Below, piece by piece: positions 19,593 through 28,128 of a DNA stretch of 48,004 nt. The number at the start of each line of letters is the position of its first letter. Position 1 is the stretch's first letter. The notes beneath the pieces were generated by a model. It searched no databases. It was given only the letters and a program-made list of their open reading frames with translations, and was not told the DNA's origin. The position numbers and the translations under genes are program-made. Source of the stretch: Legionella bononiensis (GTDB lineage: Bacteria; Pseudomonadota; Gammaproteobacteria; Legionellales; Legionellaceae); assembly GCF_016786215.1 (NCBI RefSeq), contig NZ_JADOBG010000016.1, positions 1 to 48,004 on the forward strand, written 5' to 3'.

Positions 19593-20355
19593 ATTGGCAA
19601 GTTGGAATGTTAATTCTTTGAAAGTCAGGTTGGAACAAGTTTTGGATTGGCTTGAGTCAACTCAAACGGATGTTCTTGCCATGCAGGAAACCAAATTAAT
19701 TGATGAGAATTTTCCTGCAGCCGCCTTTATTGAAAAAGGCTACCATGTCGTTTTTTCAGGACAGAAAACCTACAACGGAGTCGCTGTAGTAAGCCGTCAA
19801 CCTATTACCGAAGTGATGACTGATATACCCGGTCTGGAAGATCCTCAAAGAAGAATTCTGGCTGTTACTATTGGTGAACTTAGGTTAATTAATTTATATG
19901 TTCCCAATGGGGCAGAGCTTACTTCTGATAAATATCAATATAAACTCGGCTGGTTACAGAAAGTGACTTCGTTTATTCAACAGCAATTGCTTCAATATCC
20001 TAAAATGGCCGTAGTTGGCGACTTTAATATTGCACCAGAAGATAGAGACGTCCATGATCCAGTTGAGTGGGAGGGATGCGTGTTGGTCAGTCCTGCGGAA
20101 CGACGGGCATTTGCAGAACTGTTAGCCTCCGGATTGCATGATAGTTTTAGAAATTTTGAACAGGAAGAGAACGTGTTCAGCTGGTGGGACTATCGGGCTG
20201 CCGGATTTAGAAGAAATCGTGGATTACGCATTGATCATGTATTGTTGAGCCATGAATTAAATCAATTGTGCAGGCAATCCAGAATTGATAAAGAACCAAG
20301 AAAAGCAGAACGACCTTCAGATCATGCTCCAGTTTGGGTGGAGCTGGAATTATAA
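19585..20355 (+). CDS. Exonuclease III family AP endonuclease, second copy
   Basis: A second ExoIII-type nuclease of about 256 residues directly behind the first. It keeps ASWNVNSLKVR, MQETK, VVGDFNIAPEDRDVHDP and PSDHAPVW, with the active-site set complete. The DFNIAPEDRDVHDP segment is the form seen in E. coli ExoIII-like proteins, whereas the upstream copy has DYNIAHKKIDLKN, so the two are not recent duplicates. The GTG at 19585 is preceded by AAGGGGG at 19572-19578 with a 6-bp spacer. A TTG at 19564 is in frame but has no site. Division of labour between an AP endonuclease and a 3-prime phosphodiesterase, as in Neisseria NApe/NExo, is possible but unproven. Confidence 0.92.
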   Translation: MFKLASWNVNSLKVRLEQVLDWLESTQTDVLAMQETKLIDENFPAAAFIEKGYHVVFSGQKTYNGVAVVSRQPITEVMTDIPGLEDPQRRILAVTIGELRLINLYVPNGAELTSDKYQYKLGWLQKVTSFIQQQLLQYPKMAVVGDFNIAPEDRDVHDPVEWEGCVLVSPAERRAFAELLASGLHDSFRNFEQEENVFSWWDYRAAGFRRNRGLRIDHVLLSHELNQLCRQSRIDKEPRKAERPSDHAPVWVELEL

Positions 20356-20398
20356 TTCTAAAAAACAGAGTAGATTCAATTGCGTTTTTAGAATTATA
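20351..20398. terminator. Hairpin between convergent genes
   Basis: A 14-bp perfect stem (20351-20364 with 20385-20398; TATAATTCTAAAAA and its complement). A-rich on one side and T-rich on the other, it is placed between convergent genes and could act in both directions. A second small hairpin (GGGTGCA/TGCACCC) follows near 20406-20425. Neither has a separate T-run. Confidence 0.45.
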
Positions 20399-20430
20399 GT
20401 TGGCAGGGTGCATTAAATTGCACCCAGAAT

Positions 20431-20709
20431 TTATTCTGCGGAACGAATGGTGATGGCTTGTCTGTTACTACTCACTAGCGCGATTGTAGATTCTCCTGGT
20501 GCCAGTTTATAAGGTGTTGGAAAAAAATCACCAAGTTCAATAATTACCGTTTTATTCGATTTATTATAAATAAATTGTAAACCACCATCTAATGAATTAA
20601 CTGCTGATTCAGAAGCAATTTGGGGTACTTTAGTATAGACGTCATTAGCGAAAACACTGGTACTTAGTAAGCAAAAAAAAGCAATTGATACGGTTTTAAA
20701 GTAGTTCAT
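20431..20709 (-). CDS. Small secreted protein of unknown function
   Basis: A 92-residue protein with a classical signal peptide: MNYFK, a hydrophobic core to about residue 16, and a probable SVFA-ND cleavage at 21/22. The mature 71 residues look beta-rich and contain no cysteine, pointing to a periplasmic or secreted domain. I recognise no family. The ATG follows GGAGAG, and a good promoter lies just upstream on the same strand. It is a monocistronic gene, divergent from rpmE. Confidence 0.75.
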   Translation of the reverse strand: MNYFKTVSIAFFCLLSTSVFANDVYTKVPQIASESAVNSLDGGLQFIYNKSNKTVIIELGDFFPTPYKLAPGESTIALVSSNRQAITIRSAE

Positions 20710-20729
20710 AGTCTCTCCAAAAAATCAGA

Positions 20730-20758
20730 ATTGTACCAAAAACAATCTTGTGTTGCAA
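20730..20758 (-). promoter_or_regulatory. Sigma-70-type promoter of the small secreted protein gene
   Basis: On the minus strand: TTGCAA (20758-20753), 17-bp spacer, TACAAT (20735-20730). Four of six and five of six matches with ideal spacing, about 20 bp upstream of the start codon. Confidence 0.6.
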
Positions 20759-20909
20759 AATAACAACACTTTGTGCTATTGTTTAGATTGTTTTTGATCC
20801 TGATATCTGTATTATTCATATCCTTATGAATAAATAAAAAGGCTGAAAAACAGGCGCAATGAATTTAAATTGGTGTGCTATCCCTTTAAAGTGATGCTTC
20901 CAGAATAAA

Positions 20910-20938
20910 TTGATTTATAAATTCATTTCTGCTATTGT
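20910..20938 (+). promoter_or_regulatory. Candidate promoter of rpmE
   Basis: TTGATT at 20910-20915, 17-bp spacer, TATTGT at 20933-20938, giving a leader of about 75 bases. It lies in the 311-bp gap 20710-21020, which otherwise holds AT-rich sequence and the divergent promoter. Confidence 0.45.
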
Positions 20939-21020
20939 TTTGCGTCATTTGTGTAGAGTATGGTGCTTGGCAGAGAGTCCAGGTGGCGATATTCATTTAG
21001 AACTATAAGAGAGTGGTATT

Positions 21021-21248
21021 ATGAAAGCATCTGTTCATCCTGATTATAAAACAGTTAAAGTTACTTGCAGTTGCGGTGAAGTATTTGAGACCCGTTCAAC
21101 CTTATGTAAAGATCTGAGCATTGAAGTATGTTCACAATGCCATCCTTTTTATACTGGTAAACAAAAATTAGTCGATACCGGAGGTCGTGTTCAGAAATTC
21201 CGTGATCGTTATAATATGCGTTCAGCGCAAGCAACATCAAAAGAATAA
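21021..21248 (+). CDS. rpmE: 50S ribosomal protein L31
   Basis: A 75-residue zinc-type (C+) bL31. The four zinc ligands are present at C16, C18, C37 and C40, with the conserved core [19 protein letters not shown] followed by [20 protein letters not shown]. The C+ form contrasts with the zinc-free paralogue many bacteria induce under zinc limitation; only this form is in the window. It is single-gene, with its own terminator. Confidence 0.97.
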   Translation: MKASVHPDYKTVKVTCSCGEVFETRSTLCKDLSIEVCSQCHPFYTGKQKLVDTGGRVQKFRDRYNMRSAQATSKE

Positions 21249-21277
21249 TATAAGTAGTTTGTTGTTAAGTTAGTTTG

Positions 21278-21305
21278 AAAAGGCACAGTATTGATGTGCC
21301 TTTTT
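21278..21305 (+). terminator. Rho-independent terminator after rpmE
   Basis: AAAAGGCACA at 21278-21287, a 7-base loop, then TGTGCC at 21295-21300 running into five T at 21301-21305. Confidence 0.9.
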
Positions 21306-21476
21306 AGTAAATAACCAGGGTATGTTTACAATTTCTCTATAACTTCTACGTACCACGCAAAAGCTGCAGTACGCAGAGGTTTGTGGATAATTAAACAAGT
21401 GAATTAGCAATAGACCCTGTTTCATTTTTTTAGATGAAATTTTTATTTCGTGTGGTCTGATATAGAGAGAAGCACT

Positions 21477-22715
21477 TTGAATAATGACGTATTAAAGCAG
21501 CGTGCGTTGGACTATCATGAATTTCCTGTTCCAGGAAAACTTGGTGTACACGTTACAAAACCAACTAATTCCCAGGATGATTTATCCCTGGCTTATACGC
21601 CCGGTGTGGCTGCACCGGTGTTAGCTATTGAAGAAACACCTGAGGATGCCTATCGTTATACTAATAAAGGCAATCTGATTGCTGTCATTACAAATGGTAC
21701 TGCAGTACTTGGTCTGGGAGATGTCGGTCCTCTGGCCAGTAAACCAGTAATGGAGGGTAAGGCCGTATTATTTAAACAGTTTGCAAATCTTGATGTGTTT
21801 GATATTGAGATTGATGCAGATGATTCACAAACATTTATAGAAACTACCAAACGAATATCACCAACTTTTGGTGGCATCAATCTGGAAGACATAAAGGCAC
21901 CAGAGTGTTTTGAAATCGAACAAGCATTGATAGAGCAACTTAATATTCCAGTGTTTCATGATGATCAGCACGGCACAGCTATAGTTGTTGCTGCAGGTCT
22001 CCTCAATGCTCTTGAGTTGCAAAAAAAACAATTATCAGATGTTAAAATTGTCTGTATTGGCGCAGGAGCTGCCGGAATTGCATCCATGCGTCTGCTTGTA
22101 GCTTTAGGTGCTGACAAGAGAAATATGCTGCTTCTGGATACTAAAGGAGTGATCCATTCCGGTCGCGAAGATTTAAATGCGTATAAATCCGCATTTGCGC
22201 AAACGACGCATTGTCGCACATTGGAAGATGCTCTTGCAGATGCTGATGTATTTATCGGAGTAGCCAAGCCTGATTTATTAAATGCAGATTTATTAAATTT
22301 AATGGCTCCAAACCCTGTTATTTTTGCTCTATCGAATCCTGATCCTGAAATCAGACCAGAGCATGCTCATCAGGTACGTAATGATCTGGTAATAGCCACA
22401 GGACGAAGTGACTATCCAAATCAGGTTAATAATGTGTTATGTTTTCCTTATATATTTCGCGGCGCGTTAGATGTACGTGCTACGTGTATTAATCAAGCAA
22501 TGCAAATTGCGGCAGTTGAAGCAATTCGTCAACTGGTGCATGAAGCGGTTCCTCAGGTAGTGAAGGATAATTACCCCGGAGTTACAAATTGGGAGTTTGG
22601 TCCTGACTACATCATTCCTAAGCCTATAGATCCTCGTTTGAAAGAGAGGGTTCCTGCTGCTGTTGCGAAAGCTGCAATTGCCAGTGGTGTGAGTCAAATA
22701 AATAATTTAAAGTAA
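21477..22715 (+). CDS. NAD(P)-dependent malic enzyme (short form)
   Basis: Oxidative decarboxylation of malate to pyruvate. About 412 residues covering only the malic N-terminal and NAD-binding domains; the phosphotransacetylase domain fused to E. coli MaeB is absent. Conserved blocks are LAYTPGVAAPVLAI, NGTAVLGLGDVG, FHDDQHGTAIV, the Rossmann loop GAGAAGIAS and DYIIPKP. The start is uncertain. TTG at 21477 gives MNNDVLKQRALDYHEF and is preceded by a purine-rich AGAGAGAAG; GTG at 21450 has no site and adds nine residues. Cofactor choice cannot be read with confidence. Confidence 0.92.
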   Translation: MNNDVLKQRALDYHEFPVPGKLGVHVTKPTNSQDDLSLAYTPGVAAPVLAIEETPEDAYRYTNKGNLIAVITNGTAVLGLGDVGPLASKPVMEGKAVLFKQFANLDVFDIEIDADDSQTFIETTKRISPTFGGINLEDIKAPECFEIEQALIEQLNIPVFHDDQHGTAIVVAAGLLNALELQKKQLSDVKIVCIGAGAAGIASMRLLVALGADKRNMLLLDTKGVIHSGREDLNAYKSAFAQTTHCRTLEDALADADVFIGVAKPDLLNADLLNLMAPNPVIFALSNPDPEIRPEHAHQVRNDLVIATGRSDYPNQVNNVLCFPYIFRGALDVRATCINQAMQIAAVEAIRQLVHEAVPQVVKDNYPGVTNWEFGPDYIIPKPIDPRLKERVPAAVAKAAIASGVSQINNLK

Positions 22716-22786
22716 AAAGAGTCACAGGTTACCTCTTTTACTAGAGGTGTGTGCTCTTGCTTAACCCGATCGTTAAGGAGATAACT

Positions 22787-24085
22787 TTGCATTCAGAAAA
22801 CCGTAATAATTACGCAATCATTGGATGGCTTATTTGTGGACTAGGTGCTGTATTTTACAGCTATGAATATTTATTGCGCATAGCCCCCAGTGTCATGGAA
22901 CATTCATTACGTGGTCATTTTAATTTATCCGCTTCAGGATTCGGTCTGCTTTCTTCCGTATATTATTTTGCCTATGTGCCCATGCAATTGCCTGTAGGAG
23001 TAATGCTGGATAGATATGGTCCCAAACGCTTATTAACCTTTGCTTGTTTGATCTGTGTCATTGGCACTTTCTTGTTTACAGGTACTTCAATATTTTGGGT
23101 GGCTGCGTTTGGCCGATTTTTAGTTGGATTTGGTTCGGCCTTTGCTTTTGTGGGAGTATTGAAACTTGCCACGATTTGGTTACCAGAAAACAGGCTGGCA
23201 ATGGTTTCGGGTATGACTTCAGCACTTGGTCCCATAGGAGCCATGCTGGGTGATAATTTTCTTGAAATATTCGTAGAGCAGATGGGTTGGATTAAGACAC
23301 TAAACGTTACCGCTATATTCGGTATCGCGCTGACGTTTGTATTATGGTTTGGGATTCATGATAGAAAAGGCCATCATAGAAACAGTGGAACTGTTCCCAG
23401 CCTTAAGAAAGGCATGATCGATCTGGGAATAATTATCAGGAATAAACAAATTTGGGTCAATGGGATGTATGGATGCTTGGTTTATCTTCCTACGACGGTT
23501 TTTGCAGAACTCTGGGGTATCCCTTATTTAAGACATGCGCATGGGTTATCCGCTCAGGGAGCTGGTCTGGCCAATTCATTACTCTTTTTAGGGTTTATTC
23601 TGGGCGCACCATTAATGGGGTATATTTCTGACAAACTATATCGTCGAAAATTTCCAATGCTGATAGGCGCTGGCGGCGCAGCAATTGTTATGATGATGAT
23701 TCTGTATCTTCCCGGATTAAATGAATCAAACATACAATCTTTGATGTTTTTATTGGGTTTGTTATACAGTTCTCAAGCTATTGTATTTGCAGTGGGCAGG
23801 GAATTAAGTCCCGGAGAAGCCGCAGGTACAGCAATGGCAGTAACTAACATGATTGTGATGTTAGGAGCAATGTTGTTGCAGCCTTTAGTAGGACATCTGT
23901 TGGACTTTAGTTTATCAGCTCATGTTGGGGATGCTGCCATTGCAGGAGTAGCAGTAGATAATTTACAGAAGATGTACACAGTGGATGACTATCAATTTGC
24001 ATTGTCTATTATACCTTTAGGCATACTAATTGCGGCCATATTGACCTTCTTTTTAAAAGAAACGCACGCTCATGCTCACAAATAA
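22787..24085 (+). CDS. Pht-like MFS transporter
   Basis: A twelve-helix MFS permease of about 432 residues. Motif A after helix 2 is GVMLDRYGPKR and its echo after helix 8 is GYISDKLYRRK. The opening helix pattern FYSYEYLLRI resembles that of the phtC/phtD products, placing it in or near the phagosomal transporter (Pht) family, whose members import amino acids or nucleosides. TTG at 22787 is favoured as the start because AAGGAG lies at 22775-22780. The in-frame GTG at 22751 has no site. It overlaps the next transporter gene by 14 bp. The substrate is unknown. Confidence 0.85.
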   Translation: MHSENRNNYAIIGWLICGLGAVFYSYEYLLRIAPSVMEHSLRGHFNLSASGFGLLSSVYYFAYVPMQLPVGVMLDRYGPKRLLTFACLICVIGTFLFTGTSIFWVAAFGRFLVGFGSAFAFVGVLKLATIWLPENRLAMVSGMTSALGPIGAMLGDNFLEIFVEQMGWIKTLNVTAIFGIALTFVLWFGIHDRKGHHRNSGTVPSLKKGMIDLGIIIRNKQIWVNGMYGCLVYLPTTVFAELWGIPYLRHAHGLSAQGAGLANSLLFLGFILGAPLMGYISDKLYRRKFPMLIGAGGAAIVMMMILYLPGLNESNIQSLMFLLGLLYSSQAIVFAVGRELSPGEAAGTAMAVTNMIVMLGAMLLQPLVGHLLDFSLSAHVGDAAIAGVAVDNLQKMYTVDDYQFALSIIPLGILIAAILTFFLKETHAHAHK

Positions 24086-25337
24086 AATGATTAATAGAAG
24101 ACAAATGATGTTCGGTATTCTGGTCTGTTTCGTCGGAGCTATATTTTACTGCTATGAGTTTATACTCCGGATTATTCCAGGAGCCCTACAGACTGAGTTG
24201 AGTACTGCTCTGGGACATATTTCTGCAACTACTTTTGGTCAGATTTCAGCATTGTATTACTTTGCTTATTCGCCAATGCAGATGCCAGTAGGGATGTTGA
24301 TGGACAGATTTGGACCCAGAAGGTTGTTAACCTTTGCTTGCCTTTGTTGTACTTTGGGTTCTTGGATGTTCACACTGACTTCGTCCATGTTTTTAGTAGG
24401 ATGTGGCCGATTTCTGGTAGGCTTTGGATCGTCGTTTGCTTTTGTGGGTGTTTTATCCCTGACCTTACATTGGTTGCCAAGACGATATTTCTCACTAGTC
24501 GCAGGATTAATTACTACGTTGGGTATGCTAGGTTTAGTATACGGCGAAGTAAAAATAACCGAATGGTCGATGAGCATGGGTTGGGAACATGTTTTAATAT
24601 TGATCGCTGTTATTGGTTCAGCACTAAGCCTACTCATGTTTTTTGTTGTTAGAGATGGTCCCGAAGGGTTCCAGCCCAACAAATATCCTTTACCTGAGTT
24701 TTTTCATAACGTACTAAAAGTGTTAATGTCTCCTGAGGTTTGGTTAATTGGTTTTGTAGGGGCATGTCTCTATACCTCGTTATCGGTTTTCGGTGAATTG
24801 TGGGGTAAAACCTATTTGGAACAAGCGCATCATTTAACCAAAGTTGAAGCGGCTAAGACAGTATCTGCTGTATTCCTGGGTTGGGCGGTTGGTGCTCCTA
24901 TAGCCGGTTATTTATCAGACAGCACTGGCAGACGGGTTTTACCATTGGTTATCGGTGCAATTTTATCTTTGATTTGCATTAGTCTGGTGCTCTATTGTCC
25001 TGGATTATCTTATCTGAGTTTAAATATCTTATTGTTTTTATACGGTGTGTTTAGCGCTACAGAAATCATTGTCTTCATTATGGCAAAAGAATGCAGTGGA
25101 GCTAAATTATCTGGAACAGTATTTGCCGCAACCAACATGATCGTTACTTTAGGTGGAGTTGTATTTCAACCTTTAGTGGGTAAATTGCTGGATACTTTTG
25201 GCGACAGTGGCATAGTAGGTGGTGAACATATATATACCGTGGAAGATTATCAGGTTGCTTTATCCATACTTCCTATTTCATTATTGCTAGTAACCATTCT
25301 TGCTTTTTTTATTAAAGATCATTCAGTTAATTCGTGA
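24072..25337 (+). CDS. Pht-like MFS transporter, tandem paralogue
   Basis: 421 residues and clearly a paralogue of the preceding gene. FYCYEFILRI, GMLMDRFGPRR, GRFLVGFGSSFAFVGVL (against GRFLVGFGSAFAFVGVL) and GYLSDSTGRRV are shared features. The ATG at 24072 is inside the end of the upstream gene; an ATG at 24087 immediately after that stop is an alternative. Tight overlap implies co-translation. Whether the pair acts as two transporters with different cargo, as with PhtC/PhtD, is not shown by sequence. Confidence 0.85.
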   Translation: MLTNKMINRRQMMFGILVCFVGAIFYCYEFILRIIPGALQTELSTALGHISATTFGQISALYYFAYSPMQMPVGMLMDRFGPRRLLTFACLCCTLGSWMFTLTSSMFLVGCGRFLVGFGSSFAFVGVLSLTLHWLPRRYFSLVAGLITTLGMLGLVYGEVKITEWSMSMGWEHVLILIAVIGSALSLLMFFVVRDGPEGFQPNKYPLPEFFHNVLKVLMSPEVWLIGFVGACLYTSLSVFGELWGKTYLEQAHHLTKVEAAKTVSAVFLGWAVGAPIAGYLSDSTGRRVLPLVIGAILSLICISLVLYCPGLSYLSLNILLFLYGVFSATEIIVFIMAKECSGAKLSGTVFAATNMIVTLGGVVFQPLVGKLLDTFGDSGIVGGEHIYTVEDYQVALSILPISLLLVTILAFFIKDHSVNS

Positions 25338-25857
25338 AGGCGTAGCATTCCAATAAATTGGGGGAAAAACGTCAATTCCGAACGAATATCGTGAGGGATT
25401 ATCTTTTAAATGGCAATCTATTTGAATCCCTGCCACATTCAGGAGATCCCTCGTTTCATTCGGGATGACGTCTTTCCGAACATCATGAGGGATCTTACTG
25501 ATGTAGTTGGAAATCGAATATTGTGTTGCCTTCGGAAGATCCTTCACTTCGTTCAGGATGACGAATAATAAACCATCCTCTCGAATGGCACCTCGACACC
25601 CTGAATATTGCCTTGCTATCCTGAATATTGCCTTTTTATCCCGAATATTGCCTTTTTATCCCGAATATTGCCTTGTTATCCCGAATATTGCCTTGTTATC
25701 CCGAATATTGCCTTGTTATCCCGAGTGTTGCCTTGTTATCCCGAGTGTTGCCTCGTCATCCCGAGTGAAACGAGGGATCTCCTGAATCAGGGTTTGAGTC
25801 ATTTCAAGCAGCATCTCCAATCTGTTGGAAATGAGGCATTTCTGATGCGTAAATCAG
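25338..25857. repeat. Repeat-filled gap with palindromic elements
   Basis: 520 bp without a gene. It contains partial copies of the GTCATCC/GGATGAC palindromic family, at about 25436-25475 (GGAGATCCCTC...GGGATGACG), 25542-25563 and 25756-25785. Between them lies the 20-bp tandem array listed separately. Frames running through it encode repeated NIAFLSRILP-type peptides and are artefacts of the array. Confidence 0.85.
25601..25760. repeat. Eight-copy 20-bp tandem array
   Basis: Eight head-to-tail units of exactly 20 bp, consensus CCGAATATTGCCTTGTTATC. The first begins CTGAATATTG; the last two change to CCGAGTGTTG. The final unit ends CGTCATC and runs directly into the half-palindrome CCGAGTGAAACGAGGGATCT, suggesting the array grew from the edge of a palindromic element. 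Confidence 0.95.
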
Positions 25858-26667
25858 TCACTTAAAAACAGCAATCAACTCATTAACAGGTTGTCGCAGG
25901 TTGGACTGACAATTAATCCATCTTGAGACAGGAAAACTTCTAATTTGAGCTTCCTGGTACTGTTTGCGAGTAAATTCTGTGTCATGATTGGATATGATTA
26001 CTGGAATGCCTCTGGATGCCGTTTCTCTGGCTAATTCAGCCAGTTCAATCTGATCATCATTAGAAAATTTCCTTTGAGTATAAGGCAGCGGTTTGGTGTA
26101 ATCGGTTACTGGCACATAGGGTGGGTCACAATATATGACATCTCCTTTTTCGGCAAGCTCGAATGTTTTTCTGAAGTCATTATGGATAAAATGCGCTTGA
26201 ATGCTTTTTTTATGGAATAGAAGCATTTCTTCATATGGGAAATAGGGCTTCGTATACAGTCCAAAGGGAACATTATAAATTCCTTTAGAATTGTATCGAC
26301 AAAGACCGTTGTAGCCATGACGATTGAGATACAGAAACATCGCGGATTTTTTTTGAGAATTATTGAGTTTATTAAAGTCTTCACGAAGCTCGTAATACTT
26401 TTCTTTGCAATTCATTTCGGGTTTAAAGTAATTTCTGCAATACTCAATAAATAACTCTCCCTTTTTTTGCAGGGTTGTAAATAGATGAACAAGATCCGGG
26501 TTGCTTTCGGCTAAAACATAGGATGAGTAATTCGTATTCATAAAAATAACTCCCGATCCGGAAAATGGCTCAATTAAACGCCTGCCGGATGGGAGAGAAT
26601 GGATGACTTGATCAAGGCAATTGTATTTGCTTCCAGCCCATTTAAGAAAGGGTCTTATTTTTGTCAT
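25858..26667 (-). CDS. dam: DNA adenine methyltransferase (Dam type)
   Basis: Transfers methyl from S-adenosylmethionine to adenine N6, by family in GATC. The 269 residues (E. coli Dam 278) show the class alpha order: FLKWAGSK at 7-14, PFSGSGVIF as the SAM-binding loop, the target-recognition region in the middle (LNRHGYNGLCRYN), then catalytic DPPY in VIYCDPPYVPVTDY, and IPVIISNHDT. No cognate endonuclease gene is adjacent, so it is an orphan methylase. It is flanked by the repeat array on one side and a permease gene on the other. The ATG at 26667 lacks a clear ribosome-binding site. Confidence 0.95.
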   Translation of the reverse strand: MTKIRPFLKWAGSKYNCLDQVIHSLPSGRRLIEPFSGSGVIFMNTNYSSYVLAESNPDLVHLFTTLQKKGELFIEYCRNYFKPEMNCKEKYYELREDFNKLNNSQKKSAMFLYLNRHGYNGLCRYNSKGIYNVPFGLYTKPYFPYEEMLLFHKKSIQAHFIHNDFRKTFELAEKGDVIYCDPPYVPVTDYTKPLPYTQRKFSNDDQIELAELARETASRGIPVIISNHDTEFTRKQYQEAQIRSFPVSRWINCQSNLRQPVNELIAVFK

Positions 26668-26837
26668 GGAGTCTATTCATATTTATTTGCTTGAAGTATC
26701 GCTTATTTTAAAGCTAAAAAACAGAAAAAAGTCTGATTTTAAATTCGGTACGTTAACCATTCATTTCAGCGACTTGGAAGCCATGAAGGATGAATGGTCA
26801 ATACACTTTGGCGAAACAACAAAAACTGCATGCGATA

Positions 26838-28034
26838 TCAATACATGATCGCTATGATAAGTAATCCTATAGCAATAAATCCAATGAGGCTTAAGGCTGA
26901 ATTACCACCAGGTACCATATGTCCTTCACTCGGAGCTAATAGACATGTCTGGCGACCCTTCCAAGCCATTACAGCGGGTAGAAGGAGTAATAAAATGACG
27001 CAGCAGATGCCAGCATAGTTTAAAGCATGCAGATAAATACCAGGATTTATTAAAACAACTGCTAATGGAGGAAGAAAAGTAAGGGCCAGGGTATATTTGC
27101 CTTGATTCCCCGATTTTTTAAGTTTCAAACCATCTGCCAGGAAATCGAACAAACCTAAAGAGACACCCAAGAATGCAGTAATCATGCAGATGGACGTAAA
27201 GAAGCCAAAAAATCCACTAATCCACTGATTCTGAATGGACTGATTGAGCGCTTCAGTCAGGCCACTCGTGGCATGGTCGGAACTCATTAAGGCTATTAAC
27301 CCATTATCACCTTCACGTGATACTACGCCCATGATCACAGCATCCCAAACGATGTAGCAAAACAATGGGATTAATGAACCAAATAATATGACTTTTCTTA
27401 AGGTACGGATATCATCTTCAAAATAATCACGTAAGCTGGGTACTATGGATGCAAATCCAAAAGATGCCACCAGTATCATCAATGTTCCGGTAAATGCGCG
27501 TGCAGAGCCACCACTTAAACCGACAACAGAGACATGGGGACTAATTATTGCTACCAGCAAAACGTAGACACCCAGTTTGCCAAACATTAATCCTCGATTC
27601 ACGTAATCAACTGAACGTATCCCGTTATATACAACTAGACTGAATAAGGCGGTGAAAATAATGGATGTCAGCCAGTTGGGTAAATCGATGTGTATTTTAT
27701 GCAACAGATTGTTGAATACATCACTGCCTCCAGAGATGTATGCTGCGAGGAGAGTGTATAAAAGAAACAGGTATGTTATCCAGGCGATGATCTGTCCTGG
27801 TAAACCCAAGGTCGATTTGGCCATGGATATCATATTACTACCAGCAGGAAGACGCATATTCACTTCAAGTACTAATAATGCCCCTGCAGTCATAACTAAC
27901 CAACAAAACAAGAGGAAGAAAATGGAGTTTCCAAAACCTACTTCAGCTGTTGATACAGGTAAAGCAAGCATTCCACCGCCAATGGATGTTCCTACAATGA
28001 GTAAAATACCACCTATTAATTTTGAATTTAGCAC
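26838..28034 (-). CDS. tyrP: Aromatic amino acid permease, TyrP/Mtr type
   Basis: Inner-membrane proton-coupled transporter of the hydroxy/aromatic amino acid permease family (tyrosine or tryptophan). 398 residues, about eleven hydrophobic segments. The family-defining first helix is LLIVGTSIGGGMLALPV near residues 10-27, and later blocks such as ASFGFASIVPSL and FLGVSLGLFDFLADGLKL are typical. The start is GTG at 28034 with only a weak GGG 12 bp upstream. A 94-bp gap separates it from a close paralogue. Tyrosine versus tryptophan preference cannot be decided. Confidence 0.88.
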   Translation of the reverse strand: MLNSKLIGGILLIVGTSIGGGMLALPVSTAEVGFGNSIFFLLFCWLVMTAGALLVLEVNMRLPAGSNMISMAKSTLGLPGQIIAWITYLFLLYTLLAAYISGGSDVFNNLLHKIHIDLPNWLTSIIFTALFSLVVYNGIRSVDYVNRGLMFGKLGVYVLLVAIISPHVSVVGLSGGSARAFTGTLMILVASFGFASIVPSLRDYFEDDIRTLRKVILFGSLIPLFCYIVWDAVIMGVVSREGDNGLIALMSSDHATSGLTEALNQSIQNQWISGFFGFFTSICMITAFLGVSLGLFDFLADGLKLKKSGNQGKYTLALTFLPPLAVVLINPGIYLHALNYAGICCVILLLLLPAVMAWKGRQTCLLAPSEGHMVPGGNSALSLIGFIAIGLLIIAIMY

Positions 28035-28128
28035 TTAATTATTACCCAAATCAGTACAAATATAGAACACAATGATACTTTATTTTTCAATAAAAGTCAA
28101 TCAGTTTTATGTTTGATGAAGTTCATTT

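Noticed and set aside
24266..24682. 138-codon minus-strand frame
   Set aside because: Antisense shadow of the MFS transporter gene, which has clear motifs and coupling on the plus strand.
25601..25760. CRISPR array
   Set aside because: Units are contiguous 20-mers with no unique spacers and no cas genes nearby. The same reasoning applies to the 17-bp array at 40431-40566.
25507..25865. Two frames with repeated CYPEYCL/NIALLSRILP peptides
   Set aside because: They are translations of the 20-bp tandem array; 20 is not a multiple of three, so the apparent repeats cycle through frames.
26621..26848. 75-codon plus-strand frame between dam and the permease gene (a shorter version starts at 26666)
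   Set aside because: It starts inside dam, overlaps the permease end and has no ribosome-binding site. A decayed gene remnant cannot be excluded.
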